NCBI GenBank assembly: GCA_946886855.1
Contig: CAMPJJ010000093.1
Span: 1-22,210 of the forward strand
Length of the DNA stretch: 22,210 nucleotides
Direction: 5' to 3'
Source of the DNA: an uncultured Roseateles sp.
Lineage (GTDB): Bacteria > Pseudomonadota > Gammaproteobacteria > Burkholderiales > Burkholderiaceae
How positions within the stretch are numbered: the stretch's first letter is position 1; each line of letters opens with the position of its first letter. Of the stretch, positions 1-7,427 are shown piece after piece. The notes below the pieces were generated by a model. It saw nothing but the letters and a program-made list of their open reading frames with translations. It did not search any database and had not been told where the DNA came from. The position numbers and the translations under genes are program-made.

Positions 1-129
1 GGGGGCGAGGGGGCAAATGTCGGGGCGAGCGTTGCCACACCCCCGAAGGCGTCATGGGCGGGATTGTGGGGAGCACCCTCGCTTTAATGAAGAAGAATTA
101 ATATCTCAGCGAATCCATTAGAGGCACTT
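1..129. promoter_or_regulatory. Leader region upstream of the argP-like gene
   Basis: No gene is visible in these 129 bases. The left part is G-rich and contains GGGGCGAG twice, at 2-9 and 22-29. The right part (about 90-118) is clearly AT-rich against the surrounding GC-rich DNA, as expected of a promoter. A GAGG at 121-124 gives a ribosome binding site for the start at 130. A divergent gene may begin left of the window (ArgP homologues are often divergent from a LysE/ArgO exporter), but that cannot be seen here. Confidence 0.4.
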
Positions 130-1107
130 ATGAAAGACCTGGACGCCGCCGGCCTCGACTGCCTCGCCGCGCTCGCCGACGAACGGAGCTTCGACCGCGC
201 GGCCGAAGCGCTGGCCATCACGCAGAGCGCGGTGTCACAGCGGCTGCGCAGCCTGGAGGCGCAGGTCGGGCAGCTGCTGGTCGTCCGCTCCCGCCCGCTG
301 CGGCTCACCGAACCGGGCAAGCGCCTGCTGCGTTACGCCCGCCAACTGGCGGCGCTGCGCTCGGACGTGGTGCGGGAGCTGGGCGTGCAGTCGTCCCAGG
401 CCGAACGGCTTCCCATCGCGGTCAATGCGGACAGCCTGGCCACCTGGGTGTTGCCGGCGCTCGACCCGCTGGTGCAACGCGGGATGCGGGAGGGCTTCGG
501 CCTGGAGCTGGTCGTCGACGACCAGGACTTCACCCACGACTGGCTGCGCCAGGGCGAGGTGCTGGGCTGCGTCACGACCGTGCCGCAGGCCCTGCGCGGC
601 TGCATCGCCCAGCCGCTGGGCGTGATGCGCTACATCGCCGTGGCCAGCCCGGATTTCGCGGCCCGGATGCTGCCCAACGGCCTGGGCGCGGCCAACTTCG
701 CGCAGGTGCCGTTCCTGGTGTTCAACCGCAAGGACGACGCCCAGCAGCAATGGGTCCGGCAGGCGATGGGACTGCGCTCTGCGCGGCTGAACGCCCGTTA
801 CGTGCCGTCCAGCGAGGGCTACGTGAACGCGGTGCGGATGGGCTGGGGGGTGGGCGTGGCGCCCGAACTGCAGGTCCGGCCGCTGCTCGCGAGCGGGGAT
901 TTGGTGGCGCTGCGGCCGGAGGTGCAGGTGGAGGTCGCCCTGTACTGGCACCAGTGGAAACTCGGCGGCGACAACGCCGCCGGCGCCGCAGGCATCGCGA
1001 CGGTCGGAAAGGCGACCGCGCCGGAAGGCGGGGCGCCTCCGGCGTTGCTGGATCAGATCGGGGAAGCGCTGGCCCGGGGGGCCAGGGACGCCTTGATCAG
1101 CGCTTGA
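130..1107 (+). CDS. argP: LysR family regulator, ArgP/IciA-like
   Basis: This is a 325-residue LysR-type transcription factor of the ArgP subfamily, which in other proteobacteria senses arginine or lysine and activates the basic amino-acid exporter gene argO/lysE. The N-terminal winged helix-turn-helix lies at about residues 3-60, with the recognition segment AITQSAVSQRLRSLE near residues 28-42. The ArgP-type signature LRLTEPGKRLLRYARQ follows. The rest is the periplasmic-binding-protein-like effector domain. It is somewhat longer than the roughly 300 residues usual for ArgP, because of an Ala/Gly-rich insert near residues 280-305. The ATG is preceded by GAGG. Its stop overlaps by 11 bases the end of a convergent small gene. 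The subfamily call rests on the N-terminal motifs; the target gene is not in the window. Confidence 0.8.
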   Translation: MKDLDAAGLDCLAALADERSFDRAAEALAITQSAVSQRLRSLEAQVGQLLVVRSRPLRLTEPGKRLLRYARQLAALRSDVVRELGVQSSQAERLPIAVNADSLATWVLPALDPLVQRGMREGFGLELVVDDQDFTHDWLRQGEVLGCVTTVPQALRGCIAQPLGVMRYIAVASPDFAARMLPNGLGAANFAQVPFLVFNRKDDAQQQWVRQAMGLRSARLNARYVPSSEGYVNAVRMGWGVGVAPELQVRPLLASGDLVALRPEVQVEVALYWHQWKLGGDNAAGAAGIATVGKATAPEGGAPPALLDQIGEALARGARDALISA

Positions 1108-1318
1108 GGACGGCGACCTGGACCTTGGCCTGCGTTTGCAGGTGGGCCGGCGTCACGACGGGCGCGGCCGAAGCCGGCGCGGCGCCCTGCTCCGCCAGGC
1201 GCATGCGGAAACCGCCGCGCTCATGCTTGTCCTGCACGGAGTTGGCCAGCCAGGCGGAGGTCAGCACGACGCTGCTGACGATCGCCCAGGTCATCGATTT
1301 GTGAATCAGTGGAGACAT
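1097..1318 (-). CDS. Small protein with one N-terminal membrane helix
   Basis: This is a hypothetical protein of 73 residues that I do not recognise as a named family. Residues 8-25 (MTWAIVSSVVLTSAWLAN) form one hydrophobic stretch that could be a membrane anchor or an uncleaved signal. A charged segment follows (QDKHERGGFRMRLAEQG), then an Ala/Pro/Gln-rich tail ending in KR. The last 11 bases overlap the end of the convergent ArgP-like gene. No strong Shine-Dalgarno sequence precedes the ATG. The reading is supported by the helix followed by a basic region and by the lack of any other gene between 1108 and 1318. It could still be a chance frame, hence moderate confidence. Confidence 0.5.
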   Translation of the reverse strand: MSPLIHKSMTWAIVSSVVLTSAWLANSVQDKHERGGFRMRLAEQGAAPASAAPVVTPAHLQTQAKVQVAVLKR

Positions 1319-1589
1319 GAGAAAGCAATGGCTTCCACGAATTAGGGAAGTCCCGGAGCATAGTCACCCCTGATTGAGGGGGGCATCACACCTAAGTGGG
1401 GCGCGTGGTTATTTCGCCTCACCTGTGGCGGTGGCGCGCCAATCTGTGTGTATTTGTGAGCGCGATTCCTGCGCACCCGCAATCTGGGGATTTGCCTGAA
1501 GACAAAGACGCGCAAACTGTGCTTCAACGCGCGGCGCAGCACCGGCACCGCGCGGCAGTCACACCCCGTGCTTCCCGACGAGGTCCATC
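1319..1589. other. Intergenic region between two small genes
   Basis: I see no gene in these 271 bases. The region includes a short hairpin CCCCT-gattg-AGGGG (1367-1381) and a perfect 10-base palindrome TGGCGCGCCA (1432-1441). It lies between two divergently transcribed small genes, so it should contain both promoters, but I could not assign -35/-10 boxes with confidence. A GAGG a few bases before 1590 serves the rightward gene. Confidence 0.3.
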
Positions 1590-1811
1590 ATGCGAATCAC
1601 CTCCGCCCTGCGCCTTTTCCGTCGCCAATCGCCTGCCGGCCATGAGCCGGAGCCGGCCGACATGGGCACTGCATTCGGCATGGAAGCCAGTTTCGGGGAT
1701 GACAGCGAGTACGACGACTTCCGGCGCAGCGACTACGGCCTGGAGTCCGAGGCGGCACCGCCGGCGACGATCGAGTCGCCCCTCTCCTGGATGGCCGCCC
1801 GACGCGGCTGA
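1590..1811 (+). CDS. Small acidic hypothetical protein
   Basis: This is a 73-residue protein of unknown function. The N-terminus is basic (MRITSALRLFRRQ) and the middle is acidic and aromatic (FGDDSEYDDFRRSDYGLES). No membrane helix or known motif is visible. The ATG follows GACGAGGTCCATC, a good ribosome binding site at suitable spacing. A classic rho-independent terminator begins six bases after the stop codon. The close fit of ribosome site, frame and terminator makes a real small gene likely. It seems to be a single-gene transcription unit. Confidence 0.6.
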   Translation: MRITSALRLFRRQSPAGHEPEPADMGTAFGMEASFGDDSEYDDFRRSDYGLESEAAPPATIESPLSWMAARRG

Positions 1812-1816
1812 CACGC

Positions 1817-1841
1817 AAGGCGCCCCACGCGGGCGCCTTTT
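1817..1841 (+). terminator. Rho-independent terminator after the 73-residue gene
   Basis: Nine-base-pair stem AAGGCGCCC / GGGCGCCTT (1817-1825 with 1831-1839), loop CACGC, with a run of four T ending at 1841. It sits immediately after the stop codon at 1811 and before the convergent usp gene. Confidence 0.8.
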
Positions 1842-1877
1842 GCATTGCCGGGGGCGTCTTCCCGACGGATCGGGGGA

Positions 1878-2300
1878 TCAGCGGATCAGGAGCACCGGCA
1901 CGTCGCTGTTGGCCATGACCTTGGTGGCCACCGAGCCCAGCACCAGCTTGCCCAGCGCCGTGTGGCCGTGCGAGCCCATCATCAGCAGGTCGAAACGCCC
2001 CTTCTCCGCCGCGGCCGTGATCGCTTCGGACGCGTGCCCGGTCTTGACCACGTACTGGGCCTTGATGCCGCGCTTGTCCATGAAGCTGCGGATGGGCTTG
2101 AGCACCTTCTCGGCCTCGTCCTGGTAGTACTCGGCGAGCACGGCCTTGTCGAGCACCGCGGCCGCGCGCGGCGGCACGCCGGGGACCACGTGCACCACGG
2201 TGTAGTCATGCGCACCGCCCAACCACTCGTCATGGGCGGAGAGATACGCCAGCATGCGCTTCGAGTACGTGCTGCCATCGACGGCGACGAGGATCTTCAT
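1878..2300 (-). CDS. Universal stress protein, UspA family
   Basis: This is a 140-residue single-domain universal stress protein, a cytoplasmic nucleotide-binding protein of the Usp fold. The N-terminal beta strand MKILVAVDGS carries the conserved Asp8. The ATP-binding signature G-x2-G-x9-G-S is intact at residues 109-123 (GSHGHTALGKLVLGS), followed by the usual C-terminal strand VPVLLIR. These residues predict the ATP-binding UspFG-like class rather than UspA proper. The frame is open 25 codons further upstream, but the ATG at 2300 is preceded by GAGGGAGATCACG, a good ribosome binding site, and matches the family start. It is transcribed divergently from the metallophosphoesterase gene. Its stress signal cannot be read from the sequence. 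Confidence 0.92.
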   Translation of the reverse strand: MKILVAVDGSTYSKRMLAYLSAHDEWLGGAHDYTVVHVVPGVPPRAAAVLDKAVLAEYYQDEAEKVLKPIRSFMDKRGIKAQYVVKTGHASEAITAAAEKGRFDLLMMGSHGHTALGKLVLGSVATKVMANSDVPVLLIR

Positions 2301-2447
2301 CGTGATCTCCCTCTGGAACGGCCGACGACCGGCCTCGGACCAGTGTGTCACAGGGCGGCTTCCGGAAAGCCGCACCGATGCCGCAGGATGCTTCGTCCTT
2401 GACGTTGGACAATCCCCTGTCCGTCATCCGCCCTCCACCGACCCGCC

Positions 2448-3290
2448 GTGCGCCTGCAACTGATCTCCGACCTCCATCTCGAGCGCCAGACCGACTTCCA
2501 GACCGCGGCCGCGCCGGGCGTCGATCTGCTGGTGCTGGCCGGCGACGTCGGCTCGTACCAGCCTGGCTCCCGGCTGGTGACGGACGACTTCGGCCTGGGC
2601 CGCTTCTCCCCGAAGCGCGACGGCGCGCCGTGGCCGCGGGTGCTCTACGTCCCGGGCAACCACGAGTACGACGGCATCGACTTCGCGACGGCCCACGCCC
2701 GGCTGCGCCAGACCTGCGCCGATCTCGGCATCGAGTGGCTGGACCGCGAGCAGATCGTCATCGGCGACGTGCGTTTCCTCGGAACGACGCTGTGGGCGGA
2801 CTTCGACGCGCTGGCCGCGCGCGAAGCGACGCCGACGAAGCAGCTGGCCGCCAGAGAGAAGGCCTTCCGCGCGGCGAACCACTACCTGCGCCGGTTCTCG
2901 ACGCTGGTCGACGGGCAGCACATGCTGGCGGAACGGCAGCGCGACCTGGCGCTGGACTGCCAGGCCTGGCTGCGTGAGGCGCTCGAACGGCCCTTCGACG
3001 GCAAGACCGTGGCGGTGACCCACTACGCGCCCAGCCTGCGCAGCGCCGATCCGCGCTACGGTCTGACACCGGGCACGGCCGGCTTCTGCAATTCGCTCGA
3101 CGATCTGCTGCCCTATGCGGACTTGTGGCTGCACGGCCACCTGCATTGCGCCCACGACTACGTGGTCGAGTCCGCCTCCGGGCCGCGCGGCGGGACGCCG
3201 CACCGCTGCCGCGTCGTCGCGAATCCGCTGGGCTACGCCAACAAGGGCGAGCAGGAGGACTACCGGCCGGACCTCGTCATCGAGGTCTGA
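2448..3290 (+). CDS. Calcineurin-like metallophosphoesterase
   Basis: This is a 280-residue metal-dependent phosphoesterase of the calcineurin superfamily, probably cytoplasmic because no signal peptide is seen. The metal-binding motifs appear in the normal order: D-x-H at residues 8-10 (SDLHLE), GDVG with Asp33, GNHEYDG with Asn71-His72, VTHYAPS with His192, and HGHLH with His229 and His231. All dinuclear-centre ligands are therefore present. The C-terminal motif VANPLGY is common in this subgroup. Translation would start at GTG, since the first catalytic motif lies only eight residues in. There is no obvious Shine-Dalgarno sequence. It is divergent from the usp gene across 147 bases. The substrate (phosphodiester, protein or nucleotide) cannot be predicted. 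Confidence 0.88.
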   Translation: MRLQLISDLHLERQTDFQTAAAPGVDLLVLAGDVGSYQPGSRLVTDDFGLGRFSPKRDGAPWPRVLYVPGNHEYDGIDFATAHARLRQTCADLGIEWLDREQIVIGDVRFLGTTLWADFDALAAREATPTKQLAAREKAFRAANHYLRRFSTLVDGQHMLAERQRDLALDCQAWLREALERPFDGKTVAVTHYAPSLRSADPRYGLTPGTAGFCNSLDDLLPYADLWLHGHLHCAHDYVVESASGPRGGTPHRCRVVANPLGYANKGEQEDYRPDLVIEV

Positions 3291-3344
3291 GCGCACGCGA
3301 CGTCGTCGCGCATCCGGGCTCGCAGCATCGCGCGCCCGCTCCCT

Positions 3345-4202
3345 TCAGCGTTTGGCCGGCGGACCGTCGTAGGTCCACAGGTATTCGCGCGGCATCGGCC
3401 CCTTGTTGCGGCCGCCCTGCTGCGTCTGCTCCCACGCGTGCGCCAGGATCCCCACCGAGCGCGAGATGCAGAACAGCCCCCGCGCCAACGGCGCCGGGAA
3501 GCCGAGCTCGGCATAGATGACGGCGGTCGCGCCGTCAATGTTCATCGGGATGCGGCGGCCGTCCTTGCGTCGCTGCAGTTCGACCTCCACCGCGCGACCG
3601 ATCGTCGCGAAGCGCCCCGAGACGACGCCGAGTTGAGCCGCCTCGTCGACCAGTTCCAGCAGCCGTGGCGCGCGCGGGTCCACCGGATGAAAGCGGTGCC
3701 CGAAGCCCGACACGAACTTGCCGCGCAGCGCGATGGCTTCGTCCAGGCCCGCGGCGGTCGCCTCGTCGAGCGAGGCACCGGCCTCCATGCGCACGGCGAT
3801 GGACTGCAGCATCTCCACGCACTGCTCGCCCGCGCCGCCGTGCACGTCGCCGAGCACGTTCATCGCCGACGCCATCGCGTTGTTGAGTCCGACGCCGCAG
3901 GTGGCGGCCATGCGCGCGATCGCGATGCTGGGCGCCTGCGGGCCGTGGTCGACGGCCGCCATCAGCGCGACGTCCAACAGCTTGGCCTGCTCCGAACCCG
4001 GCAGCTCGCCGCGCGTCATCAGCCAGATCATCTGCGCGAAGCTGACCTGTCCGATCAGGTCCTGGATGGCGTGACCGCGATAGCGGATGACGCCGGGCGA
4101 CATCTCGATGATCGAGGTGCGCCACCAGTCCGGGACGCGTTGATCGTGGACCGGCCCGGCGCTTGCGGGCGCAGTGGCGTCGTTGGTGTCATCGGCGCTC
4201 AT
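3345..4202 (-). CDS. Citryl-CoA lyase / citrate synthase-like enzyme
   Basis: This is a 285-residue protein homologous to the C-terminal part of citrate synthase, the size and architecture of citryl-CoA lyases, which cleave citryl-CoA to acetyl-CoA and oxaloacetate. The catalytic triad of the citrate synthase fold can be placed: His121 in DVHGGAGEQCVEML, His169 in SGFGHRFHPVDPRA, and Asp223 in MNIDGATAV. The GELPG motif at about 65-69 is also typical. The large N-terminal domain of full citrate synthase is missing by design in this family. The start overlaps the stop of the upstream CoA-transferase gene (ATGA, 4199-4202), so the two are translationally coupled. The natural substrate may be another CoA thioester such as a citramalyl- or methylcitryl-CoA analogue. 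Family confidence is high, substrate confidence low. Confidence 0.85.
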   Translation of the reverse strand: MSADDTNDATAPASAGPVHDQRVPDWWRTSIIEMSPGVIRYRGHAIQDLIGQVSFAQMIWLMTRGELPGSEQAKLLDVALMAAVDHGPQAPSIAIARMAATCGVGLNNAMASAMNVLGDVHGGAGEQCVEMLQSIAVRMEAGASLDEATAAGLDEAIALRGKFVSGFGHRFHPVDPRAPRLLELVDEAAQLGVVSGRFATIGRAVEVELQRRKDGRRIPMNIDGATAVIYAELGFPAPLARGLFCISRSVGILAHAWEQTQQGGRNKGPMPREYLWTYDGPPAKR

Positions 4203-5401
4203 ACGGCCTGCTCCTCTTTCAGCGCGGCGCGCTCGGCGGCGCCGTAGCCCAGTTCTTCCAGGATCGCCTCGGTGTCCTGACCGAGCCGCGGCGGCGGCGT
4301 CGACACCGACGGCGCCTGCCCGTTCAGCTTGAAGCCGGTGCGCAGCACGCGGACGTCGCGCCCGACGCCCGGCACATTCTCGAAATTCGCGACCATGCCG
4401 CGATCGGCGATCTGCGGATGCGCGAGCGCCTCCTTCACCGAGTACACCGGCCCCGCCGGCACCCCGGCGTCATTCAGGCGCTGCCACCAGTCCGCGGCGG
4501 AGCGATCGCTCATTGCGGCTTCCAGCAGATGCTTGAGCTCGGCCCGGTGCTTCAGCCGCGCATGTCGATCGACGAAGCGCGGATCGGTCTTCCACTCGGG
4601 ATGGCCGACGGTGTCGCAGACGGCCTCGAACTGCTCCTGCTTGTTGGCTGCGATGTTCAGCAGCCCCTGCCCGGTGCGGAAGGTGCCCGACGGGCTGGCC
4701 GTCACGTTGTCGTTGCCCATCGGCTGCGGCTCGCGGCCCGCGACGAGCAGGTTCGACACCGCCCATCCCATCGTCGCCATCGCGGCCTCGAGCATCGACA
4801 CATCGATGAAGGTCGCCTCCGCGCGTTCCTGGTCCGCCAGCGCCGCGGCGATGGCCATCGCCGCCGTCAGGCCGCCGATGGTGTCCGCCACCGGATGTCC
4901 GACGCGGAACGGCGCCGTGTCCGGACCGCCGGTGATGCTCATCATCCCGGACATGCCCTGGATGATCTGGTCGTAGGCGGGCAGATCGCGCAGCGGTCCG
5001 TCCTGACCGAAGCCCGAGATCGCGCAGTAGACCAGCCGCGGGTTGACCTGCCGCAGCGCGTCGAAGCCCACGCCCAGGCGCTGCATCACGCCGGGCCGGA
5101 AGTTCTCGACGACGACATCCGCCGTGGCCACCAGCTTGCGGAACACCGCCTTGCCGGCGGCGTTCTTGAGATCGATGGTGATCGAGCGCTTGCCCGGGTT
5201 CTGAGCCAGGAAGGACACGCCCATGTGCGCCTGATTGAGCGCCGTGTCGGCGCCGAGCTGGCGGGCGAGATCGCCGTTCTCGCGCGCCTCGACCTTGATG
5301 ACGTCGGCGCCCAGGTGCGCCAGCTGGTGGCAGGCGAAGGGGCCGGCCAGCACATTGGTCAGGTCGAGAACGCGGACGCCGCGCAAGGGAGATTGGCTCA
5401 T
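4199..5401 (-). CDS. CaiB/BaiF (class III) CoA-transferase
   Basis: This is a 400-residue class III CoA-transferase. It moves CoA from one carboxylate thioester to another through an enzyme-bound acyl anhydride. The family opening is present (LRGVRVLDLTNVLAGPFACH, residues 6-25). So are GADVIKVE (31-38), ENFRPGVMQRLG (99-110) and the catalytic region LPAYDQIIQGMSG, where Asp144 aligns with the active-site aspartate of formyl-CoA transferase. Length is normal. It is the middle gene of a leftward operon, 34 bases after the Bug gene and overlapping the lyase gene by four bases. The coupling suggests it makes the CoA thioester that the lyase cleaves. The ribosome binding site is weak, and the actual acid is unknown. 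Confidence 0.92.
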   Translation of the reverse strand: MSQSPLRGVRVLDLTNVLAGPFACHQLAHLGADVIKVEARENGDLARQLGADTALNQAHMGVSFLAQNPGKRSITIDLKNAAGKAVFRKLVATADVVVENFRPGVMQRLGVGFDALRQVNPRLVYCAISGFGQDGPLRDLPAYDQIIQGMSGMMSITGGPDTAPFRVGHPVADTIGGLTAAMAIAAALADQERAEATFIDVSMLEAAMATMGWAVSNLLVAGREPQPMGNDNVTASPSGTFRTGQGLLNIAANKQEQFEAVCDTVGHPEWKTDPRFVDRHARLKHRAELKHLLEAAMSDRSAADWWQRLNDAGVPAGPVYSVKEALAHPQIADRGMVANFENVPGVGRDVRVLRTGFKLNGQAPSVSTPPPRLGQDTEAILEELGYGAAERAALKEEQAV

Positions 5402-5435
5402 GATGGACTCATCCGAAGCTCCTTCGCCCAGCCGG

Positions 5436-6443
5436 TCAGTCGACCTTGACGTTGCCGCTGCGAACCACGTCGCCCCAGCGCTTCTGCTCGCGCGCCAGGA
5501 ACTGCGCGGCCTGCTGCGGCGTGCCGGCCATCGGCACGCTGCCTTCGGACTGCAGCTGGCCGATCGTGGCCGCCTTGGACAGGGCCTTCTGCACCTGCGC
5601 GTTCATCCGGGTCACGACCGCCGCCGGCGTGCCGGCGGGCGCGACGATCATCTTCCAGTCCGAGGTGTCGAAGCCCTTGAAGCCGCTCTCGGCCACCGTG
5701 GGGACATCGGGCAGCACCGGCAGCCGCGCGGCGGAACTGATCGCCAGCGCGCGCAGCTTGCCGGCCTTGATGAAGGGCACCACCGTTTGCGGCGTCGCGA
5801 AGTAATAGTCCACCTGACCGCCGAGCAGGTCCGTCGCCGCCGGACCCGCACCCTTGTAGGGGATGTGCGTCAGCTGGATGGCCGCCTGCTTCGAGAACAG
5901 CTCCCCCGTCAGATGACCCACCGTGCCGTTGCCGGCCGAGGCCATCGTCAAGGTGCCAGGTTTTGCCTTGGCGGCAGCGACCAGGTCGGCGACCGTCTTG
6001 AAGCTCGACGACGACGAGACCACCAGCACCACCGGCTGCCCCGCGACCAGCGCCACCGGCGTGAAGGCCTTGGCCGCGTCGTAGGGCATCTTGGGATAGA
6101 GCGTCGGGTTGATCGCCAGGTTGGCGGTCTGGCCCATGCCCAGCGTGTAGCCGTCCGCCTTGCTCTTGGCGACGGCGTCCAGCCCGATGTTGCCGCCCGC
6201 GCCGGCCTTGTTGTCCGGGACGAAGGTCCAGCCGGTGTCCTCGCGCACCTTCTCCAGGATCAGCCGCGACACGATGTCCGTGCCGCCGCCGGGCGGGAAC
6301 GGGACGATCAGGCGGATGGGCTGGTTCGGGTAAGTCGCATCGGCGGCCAGCGCCGACGTTGCGGCCGGGCCCGCGCTGGCTGCAGCGATGAGGGTGAAGG
6401 CTGCGCCTCGGATCAGGCACTGCGGAACCAGGAACTGCGTCAT
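5436..6443 (-). CDS. Bug/TctC family periplasmic substrate-binding protein
   Basis: This is a 335-residue extracytoplasmic solute receptor of the Bug (TctC) family, the binding component of tripartite tricarboxylate transporters and often an orphan in Burkholderiales. An N-terminal signal peptide is visible, with a hydrophobic core from about 12 to 30 and probable cleavage after ALA at 31-33. Family signatures follow: YPNQPIRLIVPFPPGGGTDI near residue 38, NKAGAGGNIG, HIPYKGAGPAATDLLGGQVD, and the ligand-loop motif AGTPAAVV. Start choice is supported by GGAGA before the ATG. No TctA/TctB membrane subunits are visible, so the transporter must be elsewhere or the protein serves as a sensor. It is first in the operon with the CoA-transferase and lyase, which suggests its ligand is their substrate. 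Confidence 0.93.
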   Translation of the reverse strand: MTQFLVPQCLIRGAAFTLIAAASAGPAATSALAADATYPNQPIRLIVPFPPGGGTDIVSRLILEKVREDTGWTFVPDNKAGAGGNIGLDAVAKSKADGYTLGMGQTANLAINPTLYPKMPYDAAKAFTPVALVAGQPVVLVVSSSSSFKTVADLVAAAKAKPGTLTMASAGNGTVGHLTGELFSKQAAIQLTHIPYKGAGPAATDLLGGQVDYYFATPQTVVPFIKAGKLRALAISSAARLPVLPDVPTVAESGFKGFDTSDWKMIVAPAGTPAAVVTRMNAQVQKALSKAATIGQLQSEGSVPMAGTPQQAAQFLAREQKRWGDVVRSGNVKVD

Positions 6444-6536
6444 GTCGCGTCTCCGTGTTTGTTCTATCTAGCAGAACGTCGGTTTGTTTGATAGAACTGT
6501 AGAACGTCTCTCGGTGTCAGGGGCGAGGGATTACCC
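6444..6536. promoter_or_regulatory. Divergent promoter with putative IclR operator
   Basis: This gap separates the leftward Bug operon from the rightward IclR gene. It contains clustered half-sites: GTTCT-N7-AGAAC (6461-6477, a dyad), GTTCTAT (6461-6467) mirrored by ATAGAAC (6491-6497), and a direct repeat GCAGAACGTC (6471-6480) / GTAGAACGTC (6499-6508) with starts 28 bases apart. Repeated half-sites in a shared promoter are typical of IclR family binding sites. The sequence pattern is seen directly; the binding partner is inferred. Confidence 0.55.
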
Positions 6537-7328
6537 GTGGCCGAAACAGACAGTGCAGCTGCCGACAACCCGGAGGCGTCGGCCGGATCCAGCGGCGTTG
6601 CCGTGCTCGACCGTGCGTTCGCGCTGCTGGGCGCCTTCGGGCAGGACGACGACGCCCTGTCGTTGGCGGAGTTGTCGCGGCGCACCGGGCTCTACAAGAG
6701 CACCGTGCTGCGGCTGCTGGCCGCGCTGGAACACGGCGGCTTCGTGCGGCGGCTGCCCGACGGGCAGTACGCGATCGGACCGGCACCGCTGCGGCTGGCG
6801 ACGATCTACCAGCGCTCGTTCCACGTCGGACCGATCGTGGAGCCGCTGCTCAAGCAGCTCAGCACGGACACGGGCGAGACCGCGTCCTTCTACGTCCGCC
6901 ACGGCGAGGCGCGGATCGCGCTCCATCGCTGGGAGCCGGCGCGCTCGGTGCGTGCGGCGGTGGCGGTGGGGCAGCAATACGCGCTGCACCAGGGCGCGTC
7001 CGGCAAGGTGCTGTGCGCGTTCTCCAGCGACCATCGCGAGCGCTTCGCCACCATCCGCGAACGGGGCTGGGGCGTCTCCTACGGCGAGCGCGAACCGGAC
7101 ACCGCCTCGGTCGCCGCGCCGGTGTTCGCCATCGACGGGCGCCTGCAGGGCGCGATCGCCCTCTCGGGACCGCGCGTGCGGCTGTCGCCGCCGGAGACCA
7201 TGCTGGGCGCCTGCCGCGCCGTGCTTGGCGCCGCGCGCGAGGCCAGCCGGCTGCTCGGCGGCGATGTCGCGCTGATGGACGCCGCGCTGCGGACGGTGTC
7301 GATCGCCGACTTCGCGATCGGCGGCTGA
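6537..7328 (+). CDS. IclR family transcriptional regulator
   Basis: This is a 263-residue IclR-type regulator. The winged helix-turn-helix occupies about residues 20-85 (VAVLDRAFALLGAFG, then SLAELSRRTGLYKSTVLRLLAALE and GGFVRRLPDGQYAIG). The C-terminal effector-binding domain follows, about 95-260, with the family region YALHQGASGKVLCAFSS. Translation starts at GTG, preceded by GAGGGA at good spacing; no in-frame ATG fits better. It diverges from the Bug/CoA-transferase/lyase operon across 93 bases with repeated half-sites, so it is very probably the local regulator and autoregulated. Whether it represses or activates, and which acid it senses, cannot be read from sequence. Confidence 0.92.
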   Translation: MAETDSAAADNPEASAGSSGVAVLDRAFALLGAFGQDDDALSLAELSRRTGLYKSTVLRLLAALEHGGFVRRLPDGQYAIGPAPLRLATIYQRSFHVGPIVEPLLKQLSTDTGETASFYVRHGEARIALHRWEPARSVRAAVAVGQQYALHQGASGKVLCAFSSDHRERFATIRERGWGVSYGEREPDTASVAAPVFAIDGRLQGAIALSGPRVRLSPPETMLGACRAVLGAAREASRLLGGDVALMDAALRTVSIADFAIGG

Positions 7329-7332
7329 GCAT

Positions 7333-7359
7333 GAAAAACGCCGGCGCGAGGGCCGGCGT
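7333..7359 (-). terminator. Terminator of the LysR/YecA-like operon
   Basis: Eight-base-pair stem ACGCCGGC / GCCGGCGT (7338-7345 with 7352-7359) with a six-base loop. Read leftward it ends in a run of five T, about 70 bases after the stop at 7428. It also lies right after the convergent IclR stop (7328), but on that strand no T-run follows. Confidence 0.65.
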
Positions 7360-7427
7360 CATGCGTCTTCACAGTCGTCGTCACCATCCTCACCGCGCCT
7401 CGGGCGCGGCGTGGCGACCGGCGGCGA

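Noticed and set aside
2301..2375. N-terminal extension of the universal stress protein by 25 residues
   Set aside because: Not family-like, and the inner ATG is preceded by GAGGGAG.
4163..5449. A 428-codon plus-strand frame opposite the CoA-transferase gene
   Set aside because: Shadow frame; the minus-strand CaiB protein has full-length family motifs.
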